64,000 bases of DNA. Origin: Phallusia fumigata (Eukaryota; Chordata; Ascidiacea; Phlebobranchia; Ascidiidae). The stretch lies in NCBI GenBank assembly GCA_008931825.1, contig QXVZ01001034.1:186001-250000 (forward strand), in the 5' to 3' direction. The notes beneath the pieces are model-generated. The model did no database searches, was not told where the DNA came from, and saw only the letters and a list, made by a program, of their open reading frames with translations. Position numbers and translations under genes: made by a program. This document shows positions 10,163-27,945 of this stretch, one piece after another (positions within the stretch are counted from its first letter, which is position 1; the number at the start of each line of letters is the position of its first letter).

Positions 10163-13100
10163 TCACCCGCTCTTATAGCAACATATGCAACGGAACAAGC
10201 GGGTTGAAGTGATGTGTCGTTTAAACCTCAGCTCTGCTTCGTCATATGTTGACGTCATCGGTTTGCCGTGGGTCTCCGGATACAAGGTGCAGAGGCAAGC
10301 TACTATGAAGGCTCCTATGCCGAAAACCGTCTAAAACATAAACGTTTGTCAAATATACTGTGAACAGTTTACTGTTGAGTTTTCGCAGTATTGGGGTGCA
10401 TGTCTGATTTGGCAACATAGGCATTTACTTGCCGGTGTTTGTGGTGTCCGAATATACAAATTTAGCGAATATGATATTTATTAATAGTTTATCAATACTG
10501 TGAACAGTTTGCTGTTGATTTTTACAATAATGACCTGCATGCCTGATTTATTTAGATAGCCGTACGTCTAAATGTATTCTATCGTCGTGTTTATTTATTT
10601 AAGTCGTACCCGACTGTAAAAATTTAGCGAATATGATATAGTACTACAAACAGTTGAAGATTCTGTAGATTCTGTAGACACTAGACCGTTCGGGTGTACC
10701 TGTGTTAGCCAGGGAATGTTATACTGGAGCTGTAAGGTGAACGGTGTGATAATGCTTCCAATACGTGATGCCATAGACGACGCTCCGAGTGCAGACGATC
10801 TGAAATTAGAGTTACCTAAACTGTAGGACACCTAATGATGGAACATAATGTATTAATGAAGATGACATTTCAAGATTTTATCGTACACGACGCTAGGAAT
10901 GATAACAAGTAATGTTGACTACGGGTTTTGTTTAAAGTTGGTGATTTTAGTTGACTTTAACCCGTCGTGTTCAACTGGGTTGGCGATTAAGTGGCTTGTT
11001 TGGAATACAAAAGAGCCAAAATCAGAATTAAAACCAAATGCCAATTAAACCAATCTCTCCCTTTTATCTTTGATTCTACGAAAAGTCTTTATATAGTTAG
11101 TGTTTGAAGTTCCCGCGAGACACCTCGGACTAACCTGCCGGGAGTCGGAAAAAGCGCCGGTGTATGAAGATACATGACCGCCCATGCCGCACTTACTCCG
11201 AACCTCCCGATCATTGCAAGCGCGACACCTAGTGTCTGAACCACTGAAACAGAGGTACAGCTTAGAAATCTCTTCGATACCCTCAAAAAGCCGCCTCTGA
11301 TCAAAAAATATATGCCTATGCGAAAGTATTTTAGTAGTTGTGATCAGACTATGTTGGATGTGTGCCATGTAAACCCTGAATCAAGTTCACATGATGCTAA
11401 AGTTCAAAATTGTTTAGCTGTCAAAAAGCGCCGTTTTGAATATAAAGGGATGGTAGATATAAGAATCACAATAAGATGTAAACCAAACATAAGACATTAA
11501 GACACGTATAAAAAAAAGTGTCAAATAATAGTGGCTGTACCTTGGTTAGAGGCTGCAAACTGAATGGCCACGGTGGACAGCAAGCAAGCGAAACTGGCCA
11601 GAAATTCAGAGAACACGACAGAGTTTCTGCAGCCAAACTTTGCAATGGCGGGACCGCTCACAATGGCCGCCATGAGTTCCATCAGTCCCCCTGCAGCATT
11701 GTTGATGTATATGTCCCCAGCCAGGGCCCCGCTGTTTAGCGCCAAGCCATAATACACCAAGCTGTAGAAATATTCAACAAAACGATGAACAAGTTGCTAT
11801 GTGAAGTTAGTACCCTATAAACAATTATTAAGGTCACAACTTAATGCCAGATCCAAGACTATTCTGTGAGAAGACGTAAAATTCTTTTTTACCTGGTAGT
11901 CATCCACACAAACATATTGCTGAGCAGCAGAAGTCGGGTGTACGGTCGAATTAACATCTCCTTTAACGTGTTTTTGCTCTCAACCTAAATGTAACAAAGT
12001 CCAAATTACTAATTTTAGCGCAAAACATGAAAACCCAGGGGTGTTGAGTTGGAAAATGTTTGAATTAGCGTCAAAAACATTTTAAATTCCTTTTAGACTA
12101 CAATCAATAACAGTCCATTTAAAATCTGTTTTACAAGCGCTGCTGTTGCGCAATCACCTTCTTCTCCTTTCTCTCATCCTCAATCACCCCAAACTGATCC
12201 CACATCTCATCCGAAACAACCTGCCCGTTTTGTTTGGCGATGTGGAGACAAATTTTCTTCGCTTCCTTTTTATCGCCTTGCACGTAAACCCATCTGCGAA
12301 GCAAGCATTGCGTTAAAAACTATTGCATCGACGCTAACAATGCAATCTTCCGCAAAACAGGCAAGATAAGGCAATAAAAAAGTGTCGCAGAATTATCAGT
12401 CGTTCCCTCAGCATCTAATATATTCTACATATAACCACAAGTTGTTAACTATCTTTTAAACGAAACCGATACAATTTTGGCCGAATTTAAATCAATATTT
12501 GGTAACTTGTATTTTAACTAGAATATTTTATATTTTGACTTCAGGTAAGTACTGACTTTGACTTTGTTTGGCTAACAGCAAAAGTAATTATATTTACATA
12601 AAATTATGACTTAAATTAAGGCGAGTGCTCGAGTGCAAGTCGTAATTCTGCATTGTGTGACAAATCAAATATCAACAATCCGGCACGGGTTAGGCTGTAA
12701 TAGCCAAGCAAGGATTCAATTTGAAATCAACAATATGACCAACCTTGGCGATTTGTCGACGAAAAAGCTGACGACAACACATACGGCGAATGTGGAAGAT
12801 GTGGCGAACTCCAAGGTTCTCCAGTCGCGGATGAAAAACGCGAAAACGCTCAGCAGCATGCATCCGATACCGAAGCCGATCGTGTATGAAAGACCAGCAA
12901 ACGATCGCCAACTTTCGTTGCAAATTTCTACAACTGCGTGAGGTAACAAAAGTGCTGTATCGGCTATAAAACCAATAAACAAAGGTTCCCCTTTAAACAA
13001 CCCAGTAAACACTTTAGGTAAAGTGCGTATAACTGGTACCGAAACCTCTCAGACCAGGGGTGTCTAAAGTGCGGCCCGCGGGCCAAATGCGGCCGCAGTG

Positions 13101-16069
13101 GTCACATGACCCGCAACTGTGATTTTAATTTGTGTTGCCCATGGCACGCCAAAATTTGGATCAAGCTTCTAGGTAAAGGCGACTTGCTACTCCAGGCAAA
13201 CGCTTTCATTGAACTTTATTCACCGGCAAGAAAAAAAGTACTAGTACTGACAAAACACGGATACCATATGATTGATGAGATCGTTGTGCAAGCGTGTTTT
13301 TGCGCACTAATTTTATTTTTAAAAACTCTGAAAAACACGTTAGCCCGCGGGCGTCTTCATCTGAATGAACTTGCCCTTCGTTAAAAAAATGTCTGGCCAC
13401 CCCTGTCTTACACCAAACTCCAGAAGAGCAATTAGCTGAACTGAGAGGTCACACTAATAAGTTTGGGAAGCCCTGGACTAAATGCATTCAAGGTGTTTTC
13501 TGATATTGCCTGTTTGCCAATTGATTTGTGTTACGTAGCAGATTGTTGCATGTCATTACACACACGACACAACTTGTCCACCTTACCGTAAACAACCGCC
13601 ACTTTGGCTGCGGCACAAGACGAACAAGCCACTACCGACCGCAGGAAAGTGAAAACATAAATGTTCGGCGCGAATCCAACAGCAACTCCGCTCAACAACG
13701 ACAGAACTGCCCCGCACCTGTAGACCAGCAGTCTTCCACATCTGTTGACACCAAATATTGTGAAGGGGTTACAAGGTTTGGCTGTTAAAGCATCAACAGG
13801 AACCTAAGTCCTTAAGCAAACCGCGTCTAGCACGCCCCAACAAACAACAGACTCATGGCATATCATTTAACATATTGGGGTAAGGGCGCTGAAAATTTGC
13901 ACCGAACTAAAGTAGAACTACCCGACTCTGAAAATGTAAAAAAAAAATTTGTGGTGTTAACGGTAAAATGTTATCTCGTGCATCGTTGCAACATTCAGAG
14001 ATCTCACATTGGAGGTTGGTAAAACCACCTAATTTTAGCACAAATAGTTTGTTTTTCTGTGTTCCCTAGGTGGATAAAATTCCCCTAAGCGCGGCACTTC
14101 TGAGATTTATGATAAAATATATACTTACCGATCCGCAAGAATCCCACCTAAGATCGAACCGATGAACATTCCGACATAGTAAAATGAAGTTGAAGCGGAA
14201 CCCAGGCTAATTCGGCCACAAATCAAATTCCACTGTTAGAAAAAATATTGAATACGATTTTGTCAATAAAGTTTGTTTTGTTTTATTTTAAACGCATTTT
14301 TCCATTCAGAGCCCCAATGCTTTTTAGCCCCACTTCTTCAAGTCACTCCTGTTGATAACAACGGCGTTCGTTAAAATGAAATGGCTTGTAATCTTCGTAC
14401 TTGATCTATAAAGCCTCGAATAATGTTTTGTTGGATGATGTTTTTTATTTACTCGAAGGCAGTGCTGGTTCCCAACCGGGGAGGGATTTGTTAAGAGGTT
14501 AAGAGGAGGAATTAACACTTCATAGTAAAGTTATTCATGATAAGTGTCGTGTTTCTTGTGGTTTTATATTTTTTATTAACGCTTAGAGAAAGAAAAGTTC
14601 CAAAATAAGCAAAGGAGGGGATGCACCGAAAAAGGTTGGAAACCACTGCTCCAAGGTATCCTTACTTCCGAAACTATAGTTGATTCGAAAGTGTTGTGGT
14701 CAAACAGGTATCCGTCATCACATCGTACAACAGTCGGTGGGTTTGATGAGTTTTTCAACTTCTCCACACAACTCAGCAGATCAGTCCCAATGCACTCAGA
14801 TGTGTTGTACACAAACCTCTTACAACGGTCGCGTCTCTATATAACGTGGGGTTAAATAAACACAATCTAAGTTGTAAAATCCTGATAAAACAACTCTGCG
14901 CGCCATCATCATTTCGTGAAGCTTTGTTGTATAACAAACATACCCACTAATGCAGAAACTACGTTGCGAGATCAAACGCTTTTGACTAATTAAATATTAG
15001 TTTAGTTGGTTTCTGTTGGAAGCTGCGGTGGATTTAACCTACTCGTTGTAAAATGCAGGTGATTGAGGCTTTTTTCATACAGTTTACATGTAGTTTACAA
15101 TAGTATGTTCTCTAACATAATAAGGTTGTCTAAATGTGGCATAACATGATTTAGATTTCACACAAACTTTGAAAATCGTTAAACAACAGCCGCGCAAGCT
15201 CAGACGTTTCCGGTTTCCCCGACGAAACAATTAAAAAGTACCATTTGTGCATCAATCTGCGGATCCAGTGCATAAGTGTTCAGGACAAGCGACTTACATT
15301 GCTCACGTAGTTCCACGGAACGAATCTATCTCGTATGGCCGATTCAGTAATGTTGACGTGTGCGGTGGAGTTTTCGATTTCTGGTATGTAGCACCGGCTG
15401 TCGGGGACAGCAGCTGATGAAACAGCGTAGTATTTTCATCAAAAACAAATTGTAAGCATTAACAAGGTTTAGAAAACTTCGAACGATGGTGGTCTTTTTA
15501 TTGATGAAGAAAACTAAAAATAATCAAATCAGAACATGTAATTTTTTAGTGTGTTATCTAAAGACCAATACATTTATCGTAGCTATCTACCAATATGTTG
15601 TATTATTATTTGAAGCAAATATTTGTTTCTTTAAGTCAGGGGTGTCCAAACATTGTTTAATCAGGGCCACTTTTAACTCGAGCCAGCGTTTTTTCCTAAG
15701 TTTTTACCCATAAAGTTAGTGCGCAAATACATGGCTGCACAACGATCTTATCAGCTTTACCGAATATGTGTTATGCGTCAGCACTATGTGCTCTTCCTCT
15801 TTGCCGGTAAATCAAGTTACGCGGAATGCGTGAAGTCACAATTAAGTCGCTTTAACCCAAGAGCTTCAAAACTTTGGCGGGGATATGTTCAACACATTTT
15901 GAAACCTTTGGACACCCCTAATCGAAGCTGATCGACACTTACCTAGGAAGACAGATCCAGTGTTCATGAAAGCTGCCGGAATACTGACTAGCATCACTAG
16001 GAACGTGATAAACGCCTGGTAGTTCCCCTTACCTGACACCTCTTCGATTATCTTCTCAAAGTTTTTCAT
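10163..16069 (-). CDS. SLC22-family organic ion transporter, complete 12-exon gene
   Basis: Major facilitator carrier for organic cations, anions or carnitine at the plasma membrane; the substrate cannot be read from sequence. Exons: 15943-16069, 15298-15413, 14666-14836, 14129-14232, 13587-13741, 12744-12933, 12158-12293, 11893-11984, 11541-11761, 11135-11243, 10700-10799, 10163-10330. All phases fit, giving 562 aa, the usual SLC22 length. The start at MKNFEKIIEEV matches the family N-terminus better than an in-frame Met 35 codons upstream. A Cys- and Asn-rich extracellular loop (about 44-130) follows TM1, ending ESTIVSEWNLIC, the family STIVTEWDLVC signature. ADRCGR (171-176) follows TM2, SPRW (286-289) follows TM6, and YPETHGKP (524-531) follows TM12, all diagnostic. 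Three MITEs sit in introns, and duplicated fragments of this gene lie on both sides. Confidence 0.93.
13055..13405. mobile_element. hAT-type MITE, 351 bp
   Basis: Starts CAGGGGTGTCTAAAGTGCGG and ends GGCCACCCCTG, classic hAT termini. It is flanked by an imperfect 8-bp target duplication (TCTCAGAC and TCTTACAC). It encodes no transposase and lies in an SLC22 intron. Confidence 0.8.
14460..14648. mobile_element. hAT-type MITE, 189 bp
   Basis: Termini CAGTGCTGGTTCCCAACC and GGTTGGAAACCACTG form inverted repeats. Target duplication CTCGAAGG/CTCCAAGG matches 7 of 8. It ends 17 bp from the splice donor of SLC22 exon 3. Non-coding. Confidence 0.8.
15637..15920. mobile_element. hAT-type MITE, 284 bp
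   Basis: Terminal inverted repeats CAGGGGTGTCCAAA and TTTGGACACCCCTA. Its ends resemble those of the 13055-13405 element, suggesting one family, but the interior differs. Target duplication is poorly conserved. It lies in SLC22 intron 1, 22 bp from the exon 1 donor. Confidence 0.65.
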
Positions 16070-16493
16070 TGCAATCAATAAACTTAACGATGGGTTTATA
16101 TAAAGCTGAAAGGGAGAAGAAACATACAATGATAGATCAAACAAATTCCTGTTTGAACTGATGACCCGTTTCATAGAACAAACAGCAAATTGGTTGACCT
16201 AATGTCAATCAATTACACCATCAAATCGACTTAACTCATAATAACTCAACACAAATTTAATCGCAGACGTTTCTCCAACTTGTCATAATTTATCATCAAA
16301 TTGAAATAGGTTTAAGCTACTTAACTAAATTTTCACTAACACGGGCGGACCGTTTTAAGAATGATCTAGGTTTGAACTTTTGTACGTCGGAAAAGCCTTT
16401 AAAGCCATTCCCACAAACTCCTACAACTTCCAACACACGCATCTATAAGGCTGCACACAAGGAACAGTGTAACAACTCTTATCTATTGTAATA

Positions 16494-16831
16494 GGGTGAC
16501 GCTCAGCAACCGCGGGCTTCTTCGAAAATCGTATTTCCGGATTACCAACTGTTAGTGGTATGCAAAGTAGGATCAATTACAATTTTCAACAAATTGGAAT
16601 TAAGCTAAAAGTAATTAATTACAATTTTTGGTGTTATTGTAATGTAAACATTTTGAGTTTGTGTGATTGAAATTGCAATTTGCTTACAATTTTACCTTAT
16701 ACTTTTTTTGCAAGATACCTTTGCCACAGATTTTATGCAGCATTTGGGAAGCATGGCTGTACATTTTAGAAATGTCAACTTGGTTGTTCTGCCGTTTTTA
16801 AAAAAACAATATGTTGAAATCGAAACTTTTG
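16494..16831. repeat. Direct repeat, unit 1
   Basis: About 340 bp, beginning GACGCTCAGCAACCGCGGGC and rich in AATTACAATT-type words. It is strongly similar along its length to unit 2 at 17009-17360. No coding potential. The two units bracket an inverted SLC22 fragment. Confidence 0.75.
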
Positions 16832-17008
16832 TACGATGTCGAATTCTTGCGGATCGGTAAGTACATATTTTATCATAAATCTCAGAAGTGCCGCGCTAAG
16901 GGGAATCTTATCCACCTGGCAAACAAAGTACAGAAAAACAAACAAATTATTGTGCCGTGATTAGATGGTTTTACCAACCCCGAATTTGAGATCTCTAAAT
17001 GTTGAATT
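16832..17008 (+). pseudogene. Inverted fragment of SLC22 exon 4 and intron 4
   Basis: This is the reverse complement, diverged, of about 13977-14143. It contains the end of exon 4 (CTTGCGGATCG) with its donor GTAAGT and about 140 bp of the following intron. Some upstream exon 4 sequence is also recognisable before an internal deletion. It points opposite to the parent gene, so it is not expressed as part of it. It arose by DNA-level inverted duplication. Confidence 0.7.
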
Positions 17009-17360
17009 GGGCGACGCTGAGCAACCGCGGGCTTCTTCGAAAATCGTGTTTCCGGATTACCAACTATTAGTAGTATGCAGAGTAGGATCAATTACAATTT
17101 TCAACAATTTATAATTAAGCTAAAAATAATTAATTGCAATTTTTTGTGTTATTGTAATGTAAACATTTTGAGTTTGTGTAATTGGAATTACAATTTGCTT
17201 ACAATTTTACCTAATTACTTCTCAAATTACTTTTTTTGCAAGATACCTTTGCCAAAGATTTTATGAAGCATTTGGGAAGCATGGCTGTACATTTTAGAAA
17301 TGTCAACTTGGTTGTTCTGTCGTTTTTAAAAAAACAATATGTTGAAATCGAAAATTTTGT
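17009..17360. repeat. Direct repeat, unit 2
   Basis: Second copy of the unit at 16494-16831, starting GACGCTGAGCAACCGCGGGC and ending near GTTGAAATCGAAAATTTT. Divergence is by scattered substitutions and a small insertion (CTAATTACTTCTCAAAT). Confidence 0.75.
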
Positions 17361-19666
17361 GACATGTTATTGTAATTTGTAATAAATTATAATTCTCAGT
17401 ATAATTGTAATTATAATGTAGGCTAATTCATATTTTTGGGCTGAGTGACTGTAATTGTAATGTAATTCAAAAATTTGACACAATAATTGTAAATGTAATT
17501 TTAATTTGACTAAAATTATGTGATTGACCCGACTCTGCTATAGTAACTGCACCTAACGTTGCTAATAAGTCTCTTGATTTCAAAACCTTCAGAGGAGAGA
17601 ATAATAAGTTTACAATATACTTCGTAAGAAAGAAAGAAACCTGTTTTCTGACTGGTGGTGTCAATCAAGCGCAAGAGTTTTATTTAAAATAACGCAGGTC
17701 TGAAAAAAAATCGATAGCTGCTAAATCGCTAGCATTCGTTGTGCAACCGCCGAACACGCCAGTACCATCGAAATTGTGGCGGAATGCAAACCATCCAACC
17801 CAATTACATTACAACACAAAAACATACGTTTTACCGTTGCGCAGCTATTTTCGGTCTGGTGATTGATTTAGTGCCACTGTGTCGCTATGCTTTCACCACA
17901 AGCGACATAAACTCAACTCAAATCAACTTAACGCTTTTGGGTGCCACGCACATCCAACATTCGTGCCTTCTTTGTTGCCTTTTTAAATCGTTTCAGGCAA
18001 TCGCAATGCTCCCAGCACATCCAAACTCAACTTAGCAATAAAACGTTGTTTCTGTAACGGCAGTGCACGGTAACGCTGTCAACAGTTGCATTCTTTCTAC
18101 AGATTTGTTTTCCCAAACACGAACTACTGTAAAACCGAACAAACTTAACGCTGCGATCAGCTTATTTGATGTTTCCTGTTTCCTTGCAAATTCCGCTTTA
18201 TTGTGAAACGTTCAAAGTGCAAATTCGCAACTCAAAACCACCTGCTATATACTGTTATCTTGCTAACGGTACCGTGGCTATGGCTTGCTGTTTAAGAATA
18301 TTTGCTATTTGAATACAGATCACTGGTTGAGTGCTTAAAAGAGTTTGCAGTCTGAAAAAAGGGAACTTGGAATTAAAGAATCCCTGCTGTTACTACACCC
18401 ATAAATTCCCGCGAAAAATTACAACTTTCAGAAGGAATAAGCCTATAGCTGCGTAAAAACTTTACACTTGTGAACATCCATAAGTCATTTATTTGTGGAA
18501 ATTTGTGTTTCAACTTGTGTTTACTTTGAAACTAATGTTATCTGTTTTTTTTGAGTATTTTTTGGCGATTTGGTAATTCGCGGCCGGCCGTCAGGTGTCT
18601 ATTTCAAGGATTCGCTGTCTTGTTGTTGTGATCTTTTTTGACGTTTTGACCTCAGTGGAAATAAAGACAAGAAAGTATGCTGTTTTGCATGCAAATGTAT
18701 ATGGTGGTTTATGATTCAGTTTAGCTCATTGTCAGTGATTACAGCAGTTATGTCAGAATTAGAAACCCACCTGCTGTATTAGCCCTACTGACTTCTGAAA
18801 TCTATTCCTAACCTTCAAATAACCTTTGAACTAAACTTATTGCAGTTACTTTTGCAAGGTGATGAGGTAAATGAGCAAAAGCAATGACCTTGGGTTACTC
18901 TTCACAAATACTTTGGTGTTGCGTTGTGCATTTTATGGTTATCCCTCAATTCTGTCGCGCAAGCAAATGTTTTGTCTGCAGTGGCGCCAATGCTTTGCTA
19001 AAGAATAGAGCAGATCAGAAATATGCAACAACATATAGCATTTTCGTTTTCAGAGCACGCAAAAAATTGAGTTCCTGTGACCCTCCACCCAATTTCGAAC
19101 TATTTTAAAATATATACGATCAACCAAGCTGCGCTGTGTTGGCGCCTAATTACGCCCCCTATCGACAAAAAAAAACTGTGGTTTAGAATTCGATAGGTGG
19201 TGCACAAAAAATGCAGGTTTAATTAGTTGCATTTTCATTATTTGAATCGTCATTTTTGTAGCTCCACTACTGGAAAAAACAGCTTTAGCTGTCTACTTGT
19301 CAACAGTGCCAGAATTGCGAGAGGCGAACCAAACGCATTTTCAGTTTTGGCTTTTCTAAACTCTTTCTTGACTGGATTGTAATGGCTGCATGACATTATA
19401 CCTCCGCCAGCGGAAAAGACAAAAAGCAACAGTTTCCTATATAGAGCATAACATAAAATCAACTCACACATACAAATGCCGCGACATACACACATCACGT
19501 AACACACGGTAGCAACCAACATTATTACAAAACAGGTTGAAATCTAGACTTGGCCACTCAGTTAAACTAGTTTGATCTTGTTAATGAGGCATAGCTTATC
19601 AATTGCTTGACACCAAAAGAAACTAAGCAAAATTTCAACTCGATACATTTTTTATACCTTTCAGAT
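17361..19666. other. Spacer between the SLC22 promoter side and the GNAT gene
   Basis: AT-rich start with repeated AATTGTAATT words, then unique-looking sequence. No exon with family resemblance was found on either strand. A short stretch near 19380-19450 resembles 20625-20680 on the other side of the GNAT gene, so a small repeat flanks that gene. Confidence 0.35.
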
Positions 19667-20335
19667 TTACAAAACCTTTTTGCACATAAATAATGCGCTA
19701 GTGTGAATTTCGGACAATTCCAAATCGGGTTTCTGTCCTGTTAGAGGGTCAACATATTCAGAATACTTAATTTCACGAACTAGCGAAAAACCTGCTTCCT
19801 TTAAAATCTTTTGTGAGTAAACATTTATTGGTGAACTTACAATATAATCACAACTCTTCTCACGAGCACTTGCTTCCAGCAACTCGTAGATTTTGAATTT
19901 CTTCCATAATCTTTTGCCGTGATATTCAGGATCGCCAGTGCTTAAACATAAATCCATAACTCTGTTAGCTCCGAGGTCGGAATACAAATCACCTTCAAGA
20001 TATTGAAGAAATCTAAGTTTAGCTTGATGTCCTGGACATTCATCTCCTTCAACAGATGGTTTCTTATAGCTTTTTCCTTTTTCATATATCTTTGCCATGT
20101 TTAGACGAATCATTTTGCCATTTTTGTTAAACAATCCAAATGAAACATGATCACCAATGGCATCTCTTGATCGGGATGCATGATAAAGTAAACTGCATTG
20201 ATAGTCAGCTTTAAAGATTTCTTCTAATATTCCTCTGGGCGAATAATATAAATCGATAAAATCTTTTACTTGTGGAAGATCTTCTTCGCTCAATTTGCGA
20301 CAAGATATTCCGTCAATAATTTCAGTATTCGACAT
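19667..20335 (-). CDS. GNAT-family N-acetyltransferase, intronless
   Basis: A single open frame of 222 aa from ATG to stop, unlike its many-exon neighbours. The N-terminus (ISCRKLSEEDLPQVKDFI) is the first strand and helix of a GNAT fold. About 125-190 carries the acetyl-CoA region (LCLSTGDPEYHGKRLWKKF, then INVYSQKILKEAGF). The tail EIKYSEYVDP followed later by HTSA is the arrangement seen in arylalkylamine/dopamine N-acetyltransferase-like GNATs of invertebrates. The usual (Q/R)xxGx(G/A) loop is degenerate (YHGKRL), so catalytic strength is uncertain. Expected role is acetyl transfer from acetyl-CoA to a small amine; the substrate cannot be named. It is divergent from ATE1, about 1.2 kb away. 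Lack of introns fits an old retrocopy or a compact lineage-specific family. Confidence 0.8.
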   Translation of the reverse strand: MSNTEIIDGISCRKLSEEDLPQVKDFIDLYYSPRGILEEIFKADYQCSLLYHASRSRDAIGDHVSFGLFNKNGKMIRLNMAKIYEKGKSYKKPSVEGDECPGHQAKLRFLQYLEGDLYSDLGANRVMDLCLSTGDPEYHGKRLWKKFKIYELLEASAREKSCDYIVSSPINVYSQKILKEAGFSLVREIKYSEYVDPLTGQKPDLELSEIHTSALFMCKKVL

Positions 20336-20670
20336 TTTCTGCTAGTTTTGGTGTTTGTTGCATATCAACCACCAGTAAACTGTTTCGAAGCTCTTGCGTT
20401 GTGGTGTACACGTCTGCAGCCGATACGCTCCTTTGCTGGTCGGTTCATTTTGTTGTGTTGATTCACAAAAACCATTGTCAATAATTATTAACTTCCGATG
20501 AACATCGTGAGCTGCAAACAAGGCTTGTTTACCTTCGGGACGTTATCAACGCTCAGCAGAATCACGGTCTGTAAATGCAGTTCGGTCATCATTAAAGCAA
20601 ACTTAACCCTCGGATTTTTCCTACTGTAAAAAGTCAAAAAGCAGCAGTTTCCCATTTAGAGCATAACATA

Positions 20671-20750
20671 AGCAACATGGTGTCACCTAATGCAACATGG
20701 TATCACCAAATGCAACATGGTGTCACCAAGTGCAACATGGTATCACTAGG
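20671..20750. repeat. Minisatellite, four 20-bp units
   Basis: Four head-to-tail units of TGCAACATGGTRTCACCWAR. Unit boundaries fall every 20 bp with one to three changes each. Confidence 0.85.
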
Positions 20751-20866
20751 TGAAACTGTGCTGCGCCACCTACCGGATGTTTCGAAAACCTGGTGACGAT
20801 GTGCGCTGGGTGCCGAGGGTGTACGAGGTGCTGTTTTTAGCTCGCGAACCCGTCTCCTCCCCGAAG

Positions 20867-21011
20867 CAAGGATGGTAGTACGGTACGTTGGTACAGTACG
20901 GTACGCAGTAAAATATATTAAAAGGTACGGCACGGTGGTCCGGTACGGCTTTCGTAACGAGGTACGTGGTAATCACAGCGCAATACGTACCGTACCGTAC
21001 TGCTATCCTTG
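20867..21011. mobile_element. Short hAT-type MITE rich in GGTACGGTAC
   Basis: Terminal inverted repeats of about 20 bp (CAAGGATGGTAGTACGGTAC against GTACCGTACTGCTATCCTTG). Imperfect 8-bp target duplication CCCCGAAG/CCCACAAG. The interior is filled with GGTACGG words. It lies between the divergent GNAT and ATE1 genes. Confidence 0.7.
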
Positions 21012-21544
21012 CCCACAAGGGACCCGCGACCCTGTAAAACCCGTCACACGTAAGTTATTGGCATGGTTCGACAAACGTTTTTATGTGATCTTCTTCTACA
21101 GAAACGGCTAGTTCAAAATAAAATCAATAATAAACAAAAGTGTGGTAAAAGTTTGATCGTTATCAGGGTTTTAATTCCGCCAACATTCAGATAGAATAAC
21201 GTTTGACATAGAAAACGTACGTGACATATGATATCTATAGGAAAGATTTTTCTGATGGTTTCGTCTTGGTCTCAGAAACTAAAAAGAGGAAGCGGTTTGT
21301 TCTGGTTTTGTTTCCTTGTTTGTCGTTCAGAATTGCCGACAAATCTGCAGATAAAGCTTTTTTGCGATGCCTTTTTGTCACCGTTATTCCATTGTCGAGT
21401 TCAGAGGCGAGAAGTCCGGTCGTCGGTGTGGTTACTGCACGAAACCTGGCGGCAAATGTAATGCCGGTTAGTCTTTTATTCGTTGTTTAATTTGTTCAGG
21501 CGTTAACGAGGCTTCAGGGAGTAAAAGTTGAAGTGTATGAAACG

Positions 21545-26635
<5,091 letters not shown>

Positions 26636-27945
26636 TTGCATTGAAAACATGTAGGTTACTTTAGGTAGAACAATTTTCATAGTAGCCTTAGTTTCAAAGC
26701 GTGCTTATATTCTGCTCTGATCAGTTGATTGTCACGTGAATTGTTTGATTACCACTTTCTATGTGTGAATTTCGTTGTTTTATCCGCTTTTTTAGAAATT
26801 TAGAGATTGTTCCTAAAAAGTTGATAATTTTTTATTCGTTGGGTTTATCGATTAGCGCAAAATGTTCTTGTACAACATAGCCCAACTCTTTTTTGTCATT
26901 CAACATACAAATTGGGACAATAGGAAAAAATTATTTTCCATATCCTTCCTGTTGAATTCTAAATCCGATTTTCTTAGTTCTGCAAATAGGGTTGTAGGGA
27001 ATTATCTCTCATGTGAAAGATCTGTTTCTCTCTCCCCCCCACACACACATCCTCTTCAAAATTTATGCTAAATTGGGCAAAAGTTCGACTGGAAACGTTG
27101 TTGGTACCTGTTTACAGCTGTGACAACACAAGCTCATTGGTTTCATAAAATTGTAGCAAAGGGGTGGCAATTGGCGCGTATCTTTATCTTAAAAGAAGCC
27201 CTTACTTGCAGTTCAAAATATTTGAACTAAATGTTTCAGCACATGATGATGTGCAGTTTTAAATTGTTGCTTTACAGCTTTATTGGAAAACCCAACAAAG
27301 TAAATTATTTGATGTCGTTGTGATTCCATATTGCAATTCTTTCATAGAACTGCATTTTTTGTAGCTGTTACCCAATTATTAAAAATTAAACAATGCTTTT
27401 ACCAATCCCCAGTTTGTTTTTGTCCCTTCTCTTGCGTCAATTATTAGTTAAAAAAGTCTTTTTCTAAAGTTGTGTTTTCTTACATCAGTTGCTGTGGCGA
27501 ATATCGGTTTTGTTTTTAGTTTACAGGACAAGAATTATCACTTACAAACAAAATTTCACCAAACGTTCCAACCAGCAATGATAAGTAAATCTGATAATTG
27601 TTGTGTTCCAATTAAATGCTGTTTTGTCCTCAATGAGAGTCCCCTTCTTTTTTCGATAATTTAGCCTTTTGCAGCTCTCTGAAACAATATCGAACCCCAA
27701 TTTTATATTTAGAAAATCATTACCCTTCTTTACTATTGTTGGTTAGCGTGCTGCACATATGTGTGAACGTAGTTGAATTGCTGTTAACCTCTTATAAAAA
27801 CTGATAGGTAAATGTGGTGTTGTCAAATTTAATGTCTGCAAAGTATCTTTTTTTAAATCTTGCTTTATAAAATTTAACCCCATGGTTTGATGTCTACCAC
27901 CAAAGGGTAAATCCCCCCTTTGTTGAGAACCCCTAAGACATACAG

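Noticed and set aside
16070-16174. Upstream in-frame Met for the SLC22 protein
   Set aside because: The family N-terminus aligns with MKNFEKIIEEV at 16069; the upstream residues have no counterpart.
21221-21490. Two overlapping plus-strand frames of 77 and 89 codons before ATE1
   Set aside because: Neither aligns with the ATE1 N-terminus or joins to it in phase; the start at 21545 matches the family.
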